Below the pieces are notes generated by a model, which was given only the letters and a program-made list of their open reading frames with translations, was not told the origin of the DNA and ran no database searches. Positions 10,764 through 21,635 of a stretch of DNA of 62,500 nucleotides are shown piece after piece. Numbering within the stretch: the first letter of the stretch is position 1; every line of letters starts with the position of its first letter. The translations under genes and the position numbers were made by a program. The DNA comes from Tubiluchus corallicola (lineage: Eukaryota; Priapulida; Priapulimorpha; Priapulimorphida; Tubiluchidae): the NCBI GenBank assembly GCA_030141605.1, contig JAQGDQ010001009.1:1-62500 (forward strand), given 5' to 3'.

Positions 10764-13700
10764 TTAAGAATTTTGACAAGTGGCTCCCTCGACGGGAATT
10801 GAACCTTCATCATTCTCCACAAGTAGAACTAGTTTGGAGATCGGTCTGTCAAGTTCTGTATCCTGTGTTTTGACTCTCACGCTCCGGACTTGATCCTGAC
10901 AGTCTAGATAGGTCCTAATAACGCGACATAATTTCCAAACGTTTCTAGGTTGATTGACATCCATGATGAGGCAAATGTCACCGATCTTCAGTGAGCGCTT
11001 GTGATGAAGCCATTTGGATCTCGACTGCAGGCTTTGCAAATATTCTCTCTTCCATCGAGTCCAGAATTGCTCAGTCAGATACTGGGCTCTTCTCCATTGC
11101 TTGCGACAGTACAGGTCCGGTCGCTGGAAGTTTCCTGGTGGAGGAAGAACCACTCTTGTTTTCCCAGTCAAAATAGAATTGGGGGATAAAGGCAAAAGTC
11201 CCTGGTCGCTCAGTGCTTCAACTGTAATTGGTCGACGATTCATGACTGCCTCTACTTCTATCAACAGTGTCCTAAGAGATTCATCTGTGAGAAGTGCAGA
11301 ATTCTCTTGTAGCAAGGCTTCAAGAATGCGTCTCGAGGCTCCAATCAAACGTTCCCATGCGCCTACATGGTGGCTGGCTGATGGCACATTGAATTTCCAA
11401 TCTGCTCCATGCTGCAACAGATAATTGCGAATTTTTTCGTTGTCCATCTCTTTGAAGCATTCCTTTGTCTCAGTTATGGTTCCCACAAAGTTGGTACCGC
11501 AATCACTTCGCATTTGCCTAACTGGACCTCTGCTGGCAAGGAAGCGAAGTAGTGCCATAATGAAGGCATCTGTGTTTAGTGATGCAGCTAACTCTAAATG
11601 GACAGCTCTGCTTACCAAGCAGGTAAAAATGATGCCGTAGCGTTTTAGAGTCTTACGGCCTTCTCGAACAAAAAACGGTCCAAACGCATCCGTGGCACAA
11701 TATGTAAATGGCGGTGATGGCGTGAGACGATCGACTGGCAGGACCGACATCTTTTGCTCTTCATGTGGGCGGCGTAACTTACGGCAAGTAATGCAGTTTC
11801 TGATGACGTTGCGTACATTTGAACTGAGATTGATTATCCATAATCCTGCAGTTCGAATCGCGTTCATGGTTAGACCACGTCCAGAGTGATGTACAATCTT
11901 TTCGTGAAACCATCTGATAATTAGCTTCGAAGTTGCTGTTTTAGGTGGAATTATGACCGGATGCTTCTCGCCAAATGTCAAATCAGATTGCTGTATTCTT
12001 CCACCAACTCGCATTACTCCTAGTTTGTCCACGAATGGGCTCAACGGTTTACAGTTTCTTTTAAAGGTTTCACCATTTCTCGACTGAAGAAGAAGGTATA
12101 ACATATTCTCTGCGGCCAGTAATGAATCCACAGAAAATTGTCCATTCATTTCTACGTCATTCACTAAGGAGCTGGTAGCCGGCTTTGCAGTGGAAAACTT
12201 CGATCTGAATACATTGCAAGCTCGCATAACTGTTGCAAGTGTTCTCTTCATCTTGTACCACGAAGAACAGCGTGATTCTAAAGTGTCAATAAGCCTGGTA
12301 GAGTCATGTGATGCAGCGCCAATTGTCCTGACTGATTTCAATTCGGGATCGGTCTCTGCAATTCTAAATGACTGCATGCCAGTTTTCTTCCAAAATTCAT
12401 CTTCGGCATAAAGCATTTTCGGTCCACGAAACCAAATATCGTTGTTGATAAACTGTTCTACTTGCTGACCTCGCGAAGCCACGTCACTCGGGTTTGATTT
12501 AGTATCAATATAGTGCCAATGCGTCGGGTTCGATTTGTCTAGAATCTGCTGCACTCTGTTGGCGACGAAAATCTTAAACCTCCTTGTTTGGTTTGCTATA
12601 TAGCTCAACACTACTTTGGAATCGCTCCAATAATAATGCTGCGCGTTTTCATAGTCCAGCTCGTGGTCCAACATACTGGCAGTGTTCACTGATAATACTG
12701 CAGCGGTGAGTTCGAGTCTAGGCATGGTCACATGCTTGACAGGTGTGACACTAGCTTTACCTTGAGTTAAGCTACAGTGTATCTGGTTGGTGCTATCAAC
12801 AAGCCTTAGGTATGAACATGTACCATATCCGACCTCGCTTGCATCAGAAAAGTGATGCATCTGGATGTCCTGTATTTCACCAAAGTCATCTGGGTGAAAA
12901 CAGCGAGGAATTCGCAACTGCTCTATTAAAGGCAAGCTTCGTCTCCAGATTTCCCAGCGTTGTCTAACATTGTCATCCCAACCAAGACGATCACGCGTGA
13001 GCTCTTGCAGTATAATCTTTCCTATCAACAGGGCAGGTGAAATAAGGCCCATTACGTCATAAATGCTGTGGATCGTTGAAAGTATGCCTCGTCGAGTCAA
13101 GGGTGTGTCATTCAGCTGTATGCGGAAACCAAAGGCGTCGTTTTGTATATACCATGACACGCCTAGGGCATACTCTATCTGTTCCTTGTAAGCGGTGATC
13201 GTTTTGCTTTCCTGGTTCGCACGATCTTCAATCGGAATGGCGGCTATGACCTCTGATTTCTTAGCAACAAACTGTGTTAATCTAAAATTTCCTTTCTGAC
13301 AGAGATCCTTTAACTGTGTCGCTATAGCAGTGGCATCATGAGTTGTAGAAGCAGATTTACAACAGTCGTCCACGTAGAAATTAAACAAAATTGTTTGAGT
13401 CACATCACGTGGGAAGGCAGTAACATTGTCTTTAGCTGTCTGCTGTAATGCGAAATTAGCACATCCTCCTGATGATACTGCCCCGAACAAGTGGACTAGC
13501 ATTCGGTAGTCACGCGGCGGATTTTTTGGATCACCCTGGTCCCACCATAAAAATCTTACGTAGTCTGCTTGGTGGCGTGGAATTGCAACCCTGTAGTACA
13601 TCGATTGTATGTCGGCCATGAAAGCTGCTGGTCCTTGTCTAAAACGGCACAAGACTCCCAATAATGAGTTGGTTAAATTTGGCGCTTGCAAAAGTTCGTT

Positions 13701-15101
13701 GTTCAAGGAAGTTCCCATGAACACGGCGCTGCAGTTAAACACCACTCTGATTTTCTTCTTGCGCTTATGGTAAACTGGGTGGTGGGGTATGTACCACACT
13801 TTTCCTGCATCTGGGTACGGCTCTGAGGGTGGCACCTTTTCGGCATATCCGTTTTCTAGCATCTTATTCATGAACGCTGTATATTCGTTTCTCAGCTCTT
13901 CAGCCTGAAACCTTTTGGCTAAGCTGCGCATGCGTTGTTCAGCTTGTACCCTGTTATTTGGCATAACTGGATTATCCTTCTTGAATGGCAACGGCACAAC
14001 ATATTTTCCATTCTTGTAACAAGTCTGCGCAGTAACCTTGCTCATGAAAAGCTTTTCCTCTTGAGAATCACCATAACCATTAGCGTCAGTTGCATTCTGA
14101 ACGGCGGTAGGGATGCTAAACTGACAAGACGAAATTTCTTCGGTGGCGGCATCTGTGCATATCACCCGGCTATAGCTGGATCTAAGACCTTCGCGTGACG
14201 CTTTACCAATTACGCCCTGTACCGTCCAGCCTAAACGCGTAAGAACAGCATAACAATTAAAATCTGGGTGGCTAATGACTTGCAGAGGCTCCATTGCCTT
14301 TGGTGTGTTCATGCCTAGTAGTAAACCAACTTCAACATTGTGCATTATAGGATGGAGTGATTCCGGTATGTCACTCAAATGCCTCAATTCTTCCACTTTG
14401 TTAGGATCTGGTATCTCGTTTCTATCTGCAGAAATTAACTCTTTCGTAAACAAACGTGACAACTCAATGACGTTGCTACCATTCAAGCGCGAAACGCATA
14501 AACCATCAATTCCTTGTGATTTAATTAAATGAGTCCCATTAAGTGTGCGTAGGCGGATGTCAGTATACTGCCCGGTAGCCCCTAATTCTTCAGCTAGCTC
14601 TTCTGAAATGAAGCCGTCATTACTACCTGGGTCTAAGAAGCAGTAGGCTACGCGGCTATTATGAACGTTATCTTTGTGAAAGATCTTAACTGGGACTATT
14701 GCCATTGAAACTACGCTGTCGGCTGAAGTTACGTCACTTGTGTTTACGCGAGAAAATGACACAGTCGAAGTTGATTGATGTTGATTTGTAGGCTTAGCTT
14801 CACGTATTGCATCCGTTTGTGACTGTGAACTATCACTGCTTACACCTGACTGTGATTGCGTGTCGATATGAAGCACTGTGGGATGAGTGCGTTTGCATAT
14901 ATCACAATGTTTCTTAGATCTACAATCCTTATACGCATGAAAAGTCCCATTCAAGCATCCAAAATAAATTTTATTGTCTTTGACAAACTTTCTTTTGGCA
15001 TCGTAGGAAAGCTGACTGAACTCTTTGCATTTATCTAAACGATGATTAGTAGCTGAACAATAGAAACAAGGCCTTTGTTTTAGAGTTTGACCCTTTGACA
15101 T
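10764..15101 (-). CDS. pol: BEL/Pao pol polyprotein (protease-RT-RNaseH-integrase)
   Basis: Open frame of 1445 codons. Visible parts in order: a zinc knuckle CFYCSATNHRLDKC (C-x2-C-x4-H-x4-C) and further Cys/His pairs in the first 90 residues; an aspartic-protease site CFLDPGSNDGF at about 155-165, where DPGS replaces the usual D[ST]G; the reverse transcriptase with RVVFNCSA, ADIQSMYY and the catalytic YVDD; an RNase H segment with HHFSDAS and MPRLELTAAV, typical of BEL/Pao; an integrase zinc finger (H-x3-H...CITC); and a DDE core with TDAFGPF, SDCGTNF and SHHVGAWERLIG. It provides polyprotein cleavage, reverse transcription and integration for the element. The ATG at 15101 is only the first in this frame; translation probably arrives from gag upstream, and two frameshifts separate them in this copy. 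This is a transposon gene, not a host gene. Confidence 0.95.
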   Translation of the reverse strand: MSKGQTLKQRPCFYCSATNHRLDKCKEFSQLSYDAKRKFVKDNKIYFGCLNGTFHAYKDCRSKKHCDICKRTHPTVLHIDTQSQSGVSSDSSQSQTDAIREAKPTNQHQSTSTVSFSRVNTSDVTSADSVVSMAIVPVKIFHKDNVHNSRVAYCFLDPGSNDGFISEELAEELGATGQYTDIRLRTLNGTHLIKSQGIDGLCVSRLNGSNVIELSRLFTKELISADRNEIPDPNKVEELRHLSDIPESLHPIMHNVEVGLLLGMNTPKAMEPLQVISHPDFNCYAVLTRLGWTVQGVIGKASREGLRSSYSRVICTDAATEEISSCQFSIPTAVQNATDANGYGDSQEEKLFMSKVTAQTCYKNGKYVVPLPFKKDNPVMPNNRVQAEQRMRSLAKRFQAEELRNEYTAFMNKMLENGYAEKVPPSEPYPDAGKVWYIPHHPVYHKRKKKIRVVFNCSAVFMGTSLNNELLQAPNLTNSLLGVLCRFRQGPAAFMADIQSMYYRVAIPRHQADYVRFLWWDQGDPKNPPRDYRMLVHLFGAVSSGGCANFALQQTAKDNVTAFPRDVTQTILFNFYVDDCCKSASTTHDATAIATQLKDLCQKGNFRLTQFVAKKSEVIAAIPIEDRANQESKTITAYKEQIEYALGVSWYIQNDAFGFRIQLNDTPLTRRGILSTIHSIYDVMGLISPALLIGKIILQELTRDRLGWDDNVRQRWEIWRRSLPLIEQLRIPRCFHPDDFGEIQDIQMHHFSDASEVGYGTCSYLRLVDSTNQIHCSLTQGKASVTPVKHVTMPRLELTAAVLSVNTASMLDHELDYENAQHYYWSDSKVVLSYIANQTRRFKIFVANRVQQILDKSNPTHWHYIDTKSNPSDVASRGQQVEQFINNDIWFRGPKMLYAEDEFWKKTGMQSFRIAETDPELKSVRTIGAASHDSTRLIDTLESRCSSWYKMKRTLATVMRACNVFRSKFSTAKPATSSLVNDVEMNGQFSVDSLLAAENMLYLLLQSRNGETFKRNCKPLSPFVDKLGVMRVGGRIQQSDLTFGEKHPVIIPPKTATSKLIIRWFHEKIVHHSGRGLTMNAIRTAGLWIINLSSNVRNVIRNCITCRKLRRPHEEQKMSVLPVDRLTPSPPFTYCATDAFGPFFVREGRKTLKRYGIIFTCLVSRAVHLELAASLNTDAFIMALLRFLASRGPVRQMRSDCGTNFVGTITETKECFKEMDNEKIRNYLLQHGADWKFNVPSASHHVGAWERLIGASRRILEALLQENSALLTDESLRTLLIEVEAVMNRRPITVEALSDQGLLPLSPNSILTGKTRVVLPPPGNFQRPDLYCRKQWRRAQYLTEQFWTRWKREYLQSLQSRSKWLHHKRSLKIGDICLIMDVNQPRNVWKLCRVIRTYLDCQDQVRSVRVKTQDTELDRPISKLVLLVENDEGSIPVEGATCQNS

Positions 15102-15283
15102 ATTCTTAGAGTCAATAGCGAATGATGACGATTTGCGACTGCCACCTCTGGAAGTCTCAATGTATGCTCTTCCCCTTTATCTGTAGATTTTGCCATAGCT
15201 TGTCGGCTAAGAATAGGATGAGATAAACTTTTCGTCCCATCACTGATATGTTTAACTACCTCGGTGAATTTCGGCGGTCTACC
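15102..15283 (-). pseudogene. gag C-terminal segment broken by frameshifts
   Basis: Between the gag stop at 15284 and the pol frame, minus-strand coding potential continues in shifted frames (RPPKFTEVVKHISDG, then SRGGSRKSSSF). It needs two frame changes to connect to pol. This is the normal C-terminal gag region of a BEL/Pao element, damaged here. Confidence 0.7.
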
Positions 15284-16315
15284 TTAACGCTTTTCTATTT
15301 TCTGCGCATGCTCAAGAACTTGATCTTGCATACGATAGGGTAGCTTAGAACAAACTAATTGTATAGTACGCGGGTCATCTAGCGATAACAAATATGCATT
15401 ATCATGCATAGATGCTCCACAGTTGTTCAGAAAAGCAGAAAACTCTTCAACTGAATCGACGTCATCCATTTTTGTGATAGGCTTCCAAGATCTCAATTTA
15501 GTTTTAAATGCTGCGGCAGCGACTGACGAATTCCCGTATTTAGCGTGCAATGCGGCAACGGCATGATCGTACGGCTTCCTATTATTCTCTGATGCTTCAA
15601 TTAATGTCTGTGCCTTTCCTTCAGTGTACTGAACCAAATATCTGTACAACTGTAACTGATCGGTTATGCAAGTTTCAAATGTCTGTTTAAAAACTGTGAT
15701 AAAGGCGTTATATTTTGTTACGTCATTCCCATTAAATTTCACCAATTCAGGCGGCGGTAATTTTTGCAAACTGACTATCTGATTAAGACATTTCGCTTGA
15801 TCTAGAAAAGCTTTAGCAATTAACTCGTTGCTCTGCTGTGGTCTTGGATCCTGGACAGCAGCAGATTGACGTTGCGGTGAATATGGACGATTGCCAAGTG
15901 ACCTATTCGACTGGAGCGACCGGTCTGAACCGACTGACTGACCGTCTGACTTATCATCCTCATCAATGTCGTCTTCCATTTCTGCAGACAAGAGGCTTTT
16001 GCGTAACTTGACCTCATTTAATGCTCGCTTATTTTCAATTTCGTTTAATTCTTGCTGAATTTTAGCTTCAGCCATGCGCCTTTTGATTTTGGCTTCCTCG
16101 TCATTTAATTCTAGGGCTTTCTCAATGTATGCTTGTGAGCGACGGCTAACGTTACTAACGCGAGATATAACTGAATTGGCAGGTGACCTTTGCTGAGTTT
16201 TAGTTACAGGTGCAAGGCTAATATCTTCTTGACTAATCGGCCTACTATCCCCGGCAAACGAATATGCATTAAACGGCTTAATATCTCGTGGTCGATGGCT
16301 ACTGTAGTCCGGCAT
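15284..16315 (-). CDS. gag: BEL/Pao gag (main part)
   Basis: Open frame of 343 codons. The first part has a charged, coiled-coil-like stretch rich in A, E, K and R at about 65-105 (AYIEKALELNDEEAKIKR). The PPPELVKFNGND region and downstream helices match the DUF1759-type capsid core of BEL/Pao Gag (LPKLELPKFSG-like). It is in the same frame as the upstream SAP-like segment, from which it is separated by one TGA at 16331-16333. Role: capsid or nucleocapsid of the retrotransposon particle. Confidence 0.85.
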   Translation of the reverse strand: MPDYSSHRPRDIKPFNAYSFAGDSRPISQEDISLAPVTKTQQRSPANSVISRVSNVSRRSQAYIEKALELNDEEAKIKRRMAEAKIQQELNEIENKRALNEVKLRKSLLSAEMEDDIDEDDKSDGQSVGSDRSLQSNRSLGNRPYSPQRQSAAVQDPRPQQSNELIAKAFLDQAKCLNQIVSLQKLPPPELVKFNGNDVTKYNAFITVFKQTFETCITDQLQLYRYLVQYTEGKAQTLIEASENNRKPYDHAVAALHAKYGNSSVAAAAFKTKLRSWKPITKMDDVDSVEEFSAFLNNCGASMHDNAYLLSLDDPRTIQLVCSKLPYRMQDQVLEHAQKIEKR

Positions 16316-16330
16316 TCTTTGCGATTGCTC

Positions 16331-16618
16331 TCATGAGATGTCTACTAACGTGCGCTGCTGTAAGTCCGCAACAGGTAGTTGTTGACCTTGACCATCAGGT
16401 GTCTGGGATTCGCTTATCGGCTCAGGTAAATCGTCTATCATGGCGTCGCTTGTTCTCTCGGCTTCATGGCGGGCGTCTCTCGCGTCCTTCAGCATCCTGG
16501 CGATGAGTTGGTCCTTAGTGCCCTCCTCTGGTAGTCCATAGTCTATACATAAGTTTTTCAAATCGGCTTTGTGCATCTTACGTAGGTTGCCCTCCGTGAG
16601 TGCTAATTGAGCCATCTC
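16331..16618 (-). CDS. BEL/Pao gag N-terminus with SAP-like motif
   Basis: I start this at the ATG ending at 16618 (MAQLALTEGNLRKM), just downstream of the 5' LTR, rather than at an in-frame ATG inside the LTR. Residues about 8-45 (LRKMHKADLKNLCIDYGLPE, then GTKDQLIARML) have the two-helix spacing of a SAP DNA-binding motif, which some retrotransposon Gag proteins carry at the N-terminus. The segment ends at a TGA and is followed in the same frame by the main gag frame, so one nonsense mutation probably split the gene. Confidence 0.75.
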   Translation of the reverse strand, partial: EMAQLALTEGNLRKMHKADLKNLCIDYGLPEEGTKDQLIARMLKDARDARHEAERTSDAMIDDLPEPISESQTPDGQGQQLPVADLQQRTLVDIS

Positions 16619-16645
16619 TACACCCCTAGCAGTAAATGTCCATGA

Positions 16646-17155
16646 TGTGGATGCGCCCAGTCCAGGCAATAAAACGGCAAAAATCAATGTTGAACTGTGC
16701 GATAGACCTGCAATTTATTAAACTACAGGATTACAAAAGGTGCTTTGGAATGTGCAAAAGCTTATTACCATTTAGACAAAAAGTTTTAAGAAGTTTTAAG
16801 AAGACTGAAACAAATTATTACTTTATGACTCTATGAAGCAATTTTAACCAATTTAAACGTTTAACTAATTATAAAGGTAGATGTGACTTACATTAACAGG
16901 TGACTTGGCTTGAAAATGCAACTAGTTAATAGACAAAAACAATGAAAGTATCACAAAACGGAACGAACAGTATAGCGGCAACAGAAAGTGTGACTACGTA
17001 TAGAAACAAGTTTGATTGATAGGTGGCGTGCACTACTAAAAGCGCAAGTCACATGACTAAGGCTGGCTTCCCTTTTAAACAGTTTTGCATATGCATATTT
17101 GTAAATTTGTAAAAAGAAAACAAATAATGATAGAATTTTTGATTGAATTGCTTGA

Positions 17156-17163
<8 letters not shown>
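16646..17163 (-). repeat. BEL/Pao 5' LTR
   Basis: 518-bp partner of 10223-10740 with the same termini. It should contain the element promoter. Internal sequence begins right after it on the minus strand (TCATGGACATTTACTGC, the candidate primer-binding region; tRNA not assigned). Confidence 0.95.
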
Positions 17164-17342
<179 letters not shown>

Positions 17343-17469
17343 CCAGGGATAGCACGTTAAGCAACTCAATACTTATTTGCGTAGCGATTGCTAATATGAT
17401 TTAACCCACGTTATTTCGATAAACTCATGTGCTTGGAAGAAGAGCCAATAGTACCATTCTTTAAGTCTT

Positions 17470-17546
17470 TGGTATGACTCAGTCGGTAGATCAATTCCCG
17501 ATTATCTGGGAGGGAAGCGAGTACTACCATTGAGCTATATCATCCG
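17470..17546 (-). mobile_element. tRNA-like SINE head (tRNA-Gly-like, degenerate)
   Basis: The minus strand reads TATAGCTCAATGGTAGTACT, a good match to the Pol III A box with the D-arm. It is followed by CTTCCCTCCCAG and a degenerate B-box region GGGAATTGATC. The acceptor stem does not pair well, so this is a pseudo-tRNA or SINE rather than a functional tRNA. Confidence 0.5.
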
Positions 17547-17699
17547 TTTCGGTGATGATTATTATCATAATTATGACTTGAATTTTCGTTTCATGTACGA
17601 AAAACCATAACAAAAATTAATATGCTATATCATAGCTATATATATATAATATGTGATAAGGTATAAAGAAACAGGAAGATATATATATATATATATATA

Positions 17700-17850
17700 T
17701 CTGTGTATATGGGATGTCTCAAAAGTCACTATACGCTTTGACTTTTAATTTTCCTTTTTTTAAATTTTTCTCCAATCTCGGCAACCTCTTACACGAGCGT
17801 ACTACCATTGAACTGCGTCAGCCAGACTAACTAATCTACGCCCTTATAAA
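17700..17850 (-). mobile_element. Second tRNA-like SINE head with mariner-like end
   Basis: Minus strand contains GCAGTTCAATGGTAGTACGC, again an A-box/D-arm match. On the plus strand nearby, GGGATGTCTCAAAAGTCACT resembles the ends of mariner-type elements. Both are short and degenerate. Confidence 0.35.
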
Positions 17851-19051
17851 TACTAGCTGTCTTTGTCCACGTATATAGATTGTGATAAGATATGAAGGAA
17901 TTCAGATAGCTAAGATTGATCTGCAAGAGCAGCGATAACCGAACGAACGGACTGACTTAGACTGAGTTTTTCACATAACTTCTTCCGGCCACATATGCAA
18001 AATTACACAAACTTTTAAAACTAGGTCTTTCATACCTATAACACATGCAACGTATATGTACATTGTAATACTTCACCATGGATATGTGTCTGTATAGATT
18101 TCGTAATGGAAAGATATGTAAGCATCATCGGCGTATATAGAGATTAAAACATCACAGCATGATACAGAATTACCACATAAATGATACAAAATTATCACGT
18201 AAATGATACAGAATTACCACGTAAATGATACAGAATTACCACGTAAATGATGCTTTCTTAAGGCTAAGCAAATTTAAAGTTTTGAAAAACATCTGTTTCA
18301 GTCAAATCTCTTTTATTAACAAATTTCTATTTCGTCACAATGCATTTAGTTGCTGATGTATCAAAAAATGCTTTGAGCAACAATATTATTCTTTCAAAAA
18401 ATTGTAATAAACAAAATTTGTACCAGGAAAATTAACCGTGCCAGGAAGATTAAACGCAGAAGGCTTAAATAGGTGGATCATGCTCTGAGATTACCAGAAG
18501 ATAGTCCGCTTCCTAAAGCTTTCCATGAATCAATTCTACTACCAAAAAGATCAAGAGACCACGTACAGAATACGTACATGGGCGAATTTGCTTCAAAAAT
18601 ATCTCAATGTATCCCGTGGGATACAGGCTATATTTAGCACGCGGGCACAGATAGAAAAAAATAATTATTATGTGTAAACAAGATGGACATACTGAACAAA
18701 AATACCAAGCCAAAAAAAAATTTTCTTATTAAAAAAATAATTTGGGGTTGAAAGGGTTAAACTCGGAAAGATACTTCATCTTGGAGAAGAGCCAAGGAAC
18801 GAAGCAGCAGAAGGTTAACAATATTGTCTTTCCACGAATGAAATCAATACAATGGAATGATGATTATGATGTCACAAGCAAATAATAAATAATTCTCAGA
18901 AATGGAGAAAATGAAACAGTGGGTTCTATCTCTTGAAACAATGCAAGTTAGCGCGTTTGTATCTGTCTTTGCTTAATCATTCTAATTACTTTAGAATCAA
19001 AGTGTCTCTGGTAGCTACTGCAGTTTGATGTTGTTTAAATGAGACTCAAAG
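17851..19051. other. Intergenic, one possible piggyBac-type remnant
   Basis: No gene recognised. Near 18608-18757, the palindrome-like TGTATCCCGTGGGATACA and a terminal GAAAGGGTTAA resemble piggyBac-type MITE ends (CCCTTT next to TTAA). The same palindrome occurs near 26143. Confidence 0.35.
18155..18252. repeat. Four-copy ~25-bp tandem repeat
   Basis: Units of about 25 bp around GATACAGAATTACCACGTAA, four copies. Confidence 0.85.
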
Positions 19052-19744
19052 ATGTATGGCAATTTCATTTCGTTTACTGTATCATTCTTTCTTACTGCTT
19101 CATCTGACATTTTGTTTTCCGAATCGCATCCCACCTCCTGGACTCCAACTATTGTCCTATCCCCGTGTAAAACCATTGAAGATCGTCCCCAGAACTGCTC
19201 TTTCGAAGTAATAACAGAAGGGCACAGCGATGACGATGCATATTTTTGTAGTGTCTGGTGCGGTGTTAATGAAACGCTTGATTTGGACACGATTAATCAC
19301 ATTGTTTATGACGGGGACCACTTGTATTCTTTAAAGATATTTTACTACGGTGTCTGGGCGTTACCTGATCGATTTTTACAACGTCAAAAGCACATATCTA
19401 CTTTGGACATTAGACTTAGTGATAAACTCACCACCATATATGAGAATAACTTTGCAGGACCTGTTGAATACCTGCAGTTACTTTTAAACAGCGTTTTGGA
19501 AATATTACATCCTAGAGCTTTCATACTACTTCGAAATCTCAAAGAGTTGACCATTGCCAACTCACCACTTCTCGCTATATCCTCTCTGGATTTATCATGG
19601 AGTTCAGCTCTACAGATGATTGTTATTGATGAAACTGCTACAGATTCTTTAGAAAAACCGAAATATAATTATTTTCTTTCTGCTCCCAAACTGCGATTAT
19701 ATCTTAGAGGTAAATTCTCTTTCAGTGATTTTCATAGCTGTTAA
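19052..19744 (+). CDS. Secreted leucine-rich-repeat-like protein, first exon
   Basis: Open frame of 230 codons. The N-terminus is hydrophobic (FISFTVSFFLTA) and probably a signal peptide. A Cys cluster follows (PCKTI...NCSFE...FCSVWC). Repeats with an LRR-like rhythm come next (LYSLKIFYYGVWALPDRFL; ISTLDIRLSDKLTTIYENNF; YLQLLLNSVLEILHPRAF; LKELTIANSPLLAI). The Cys-then-LRR order resembles the non-catalytic luciferase-subunit-like LRR proteins of crustaceans and other arthropods, but I cannot confirm this by search. A donor-like AGAG|GTAAAT at about 19710 suggests that the coding exon ends there and the gene continues in exons I cannot find. If unspliced, the frame stops at 19744, which would give a short protein. 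Confidence 0.5.
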   Translation: MYGNFISFTVSFFLTASSDILFSESHPTSWTPTIVLSPCKTIEDRPQNCSFEVITEGHSDDDAYFCSVWCGVNETLDLDTINHIVYDGDHLYSLKIFYYGVWALPDRFLQRQKHISTLDIRLSDKLTTIYENNFAGPVEYLQLLLNSVLEILHPRAFILLRNLKELTIANSPLLAISSLDLSWSSALQMIVIDETATDSLEKPKYNYFLSAPKLRLYLRGKFSFSDFHSC

Positions 19745-19859
19745 GAAAGAAAGCATGAAACAGATGGACAGATTGACAAATCGTTCAATCAATTGTCGAT
19801 TGATGGAAACAGACAGACAGGTAGATAGACAAACAGACAGGTACACAGACAGATCGACA

Positions 19860-20085
19860 GAAGTCAGGAGATAGAGGGATGAATGAATGGCCGAATAAGG
19901 CAAGTGTGCGTATGTGTGTGAGAGAGTGTGTGTGTGCGTGTGTGTGTGTGCATGTGTGTGTGAGAGAGAGAGTGTGCTTGTGTGTGAGAGAGAGAGAGTG
20001 CGTGTGTGTGTGTGAGAGAGAGAAGAGAGAGTGTGTGTGTGTGTGTGTGTGTGTGTGCATGCGTGCACGTGTGAGAGAGAGAGAG

Positions 20086-20123
<38 letters not shown>

Positions 20124-20165
20124 CCCGCGATTGCGGGTTCAGAAGCGTGCGTGTGCATGTGCGTG
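19860..20165. repeat. (GT)n/(GA)n microsatellite
   Basis: Alternating GTGTGT and GAGAGA blocks. Long open frames on both strands here are composition artefacts. Confidence 0.97.
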
Positions 20166-20300
20166 TTTAGATTGAGATTTTTTAGATTCAATAGTTTATT
20201 TCAAACTTTACAAGATTCATATGCACATCACAAATTAATACAAATAACACAATAAATTGTGACACACAACAATAACACAAATAACAATTGAAGATATAAC
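20166..20300 (-). mobile_element. Retroposon 3'-tail remnant
   Basis: Sequence of the type GTTTATTTCAAACTTTACAAG with A-rich flank, read in reverse. It lies directly beside the GT/GA microsatellite, as retroposon tails do elsewhere in this window. Confidence 0.35.
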
Positions 20301-20529
20301 AAACTAACTACGCCAATGACGCCTTATTACAGTAGTAAAGTTTCACATCACTGGATGCACATTTTCTGTGAATCACATCAAAATAAATAAAACTAATTCT
20401 AGTAGAAATATATCTGGTGCGTCACATGAAAAGTTAAACAGCTTCCGTGTTGATATATACTATTAAATTTCAAGAGTTATTATTTGGGTCTGCTACTGTA
20501 AATTGAGCGTTGTCGTAATATACCTAAAT

Positions 20530-20838
20530 CAGGGGTGTGCAAATTATCTGAGTAGCCGGCCACATTAAACTTTCCCGCAATTCCTGCGGGCCACAGGCAG
20601 TTTGATCAAGGAGTCAAGTACAGAAAGACCTAATAACGATTTTTTTGCATCCGACCTGCGTACATCATTACTACTACACCCAAGAAACTATTTTAGAAAT
20701 TATTAAAATTCATATTGCAAACCATATATTTCTACTTTCAGAACAGATAGTGGTAATTTCATTACAATGCATATTAGTAATGTGTATCACACAGTCTGAG
20801 TAGTACAGTGACATTAAGTTACAACCGCCTTGTATAAA
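20530..20838 (+). mobile_element. hAT-type non-autonomous element, 3'-truncated copy
   Basis: Begins CAGGGGTGTGCAAATTATCT and follows the element at 33119-33599 for about 300 bp with a few differences, then diverges after GCCTTGTA. The right terminus is absent. Confidence 0.8.
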
Positions 20839-20954
20839 TTCCAAAATCACTTGAAACTGCATTTAGAGTAGTATGACCATGTAGTATAATTTTGTAATGT
20901 TTGTCCGTGTGTTAATATATATTATAGTATGTACACATACATTTTTGACTAATG

Positions 20955-21245
20955 GTGAAAGCACTGACAGTCTTACAGGAAGTAGTAATATACAGTGATA
21001 AGCTTATTTAACGGTTAACTGTGAAAACACTGACAGTCTTACAGGAAGTAGTAATATACAGGGATAAGCTTATTTAACGGATAACGGTGAAAGCACTGAC
21101 AGTCTTACAGGAAGTAGTACTAAACAGGGATAAGCTTATTTAACGGTTAACATATATAAACTTTATTTATTTTGAGCGGATTTAAATTGGATTAACACTG
21201 AGAGCACTGACCGCCTTACAGGAAGTAATAACCTTGCACTTATTT
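20955..21245. repeat. 66-bp tandem repeat, 3-4 copies
   Basis: CACTGACAGTCTTACAGGAA recurs at 20962, 21028 and 21094 (66-bp period), with a diverged copy at about 21208. Confidence 0.9.
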
Positions 21246-21635
21246 GTGCGTTTAAATGTCAGTATAAAGCACCGACATACCTGTAAACTGGAGGAATCGC
21301 TTTTCACTTACATTGTGTGCTTAATCAAAATTTAATTAACTTTATTTTTAAATTAATTTAATCTTCCTCTATTACTGGTGACCTCCTTTAATATTGTAAC
21401 GAATCCAGTGCTGCTCCGTCTCACGATGTATGTACGATTAGTGGAAATGGTAGGAAGAAAGATAACAGATTGTTCTATGTTGACATCAGCTCTAAAGATT
21501 TATCAATGATGCCTTGTTCTGCATAATCTGTACCAGGATATGTTCTGTTCCAAGGTATGATACAATGCTGATCAGGCGATAGCTAGATGTAGAACTTTAT
21601 GATTTTTGCTTTGTTTTCTCGATAATTTATGTATA
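21246..21635. other. Intergenic
   Basis: No gene. The stretch 21435-21535 (GGAAATGGTAGGAAGAAAGA and following) matches the ends of the dispersed repeat at 25530-25930 and 26680-27060. Confidence 0.45.

Noticed and set aside
10991-16506. Plus-strand frames across the BEL/Pao element
   Set aside because: Antisense shadows of the gag and pol genes.
17481-17546. Functional tRNA gene
   Set aside because: The A box is good, but the acceptor arms do not pair and the B box is degenerate; kept only as a SINE-like remnant.
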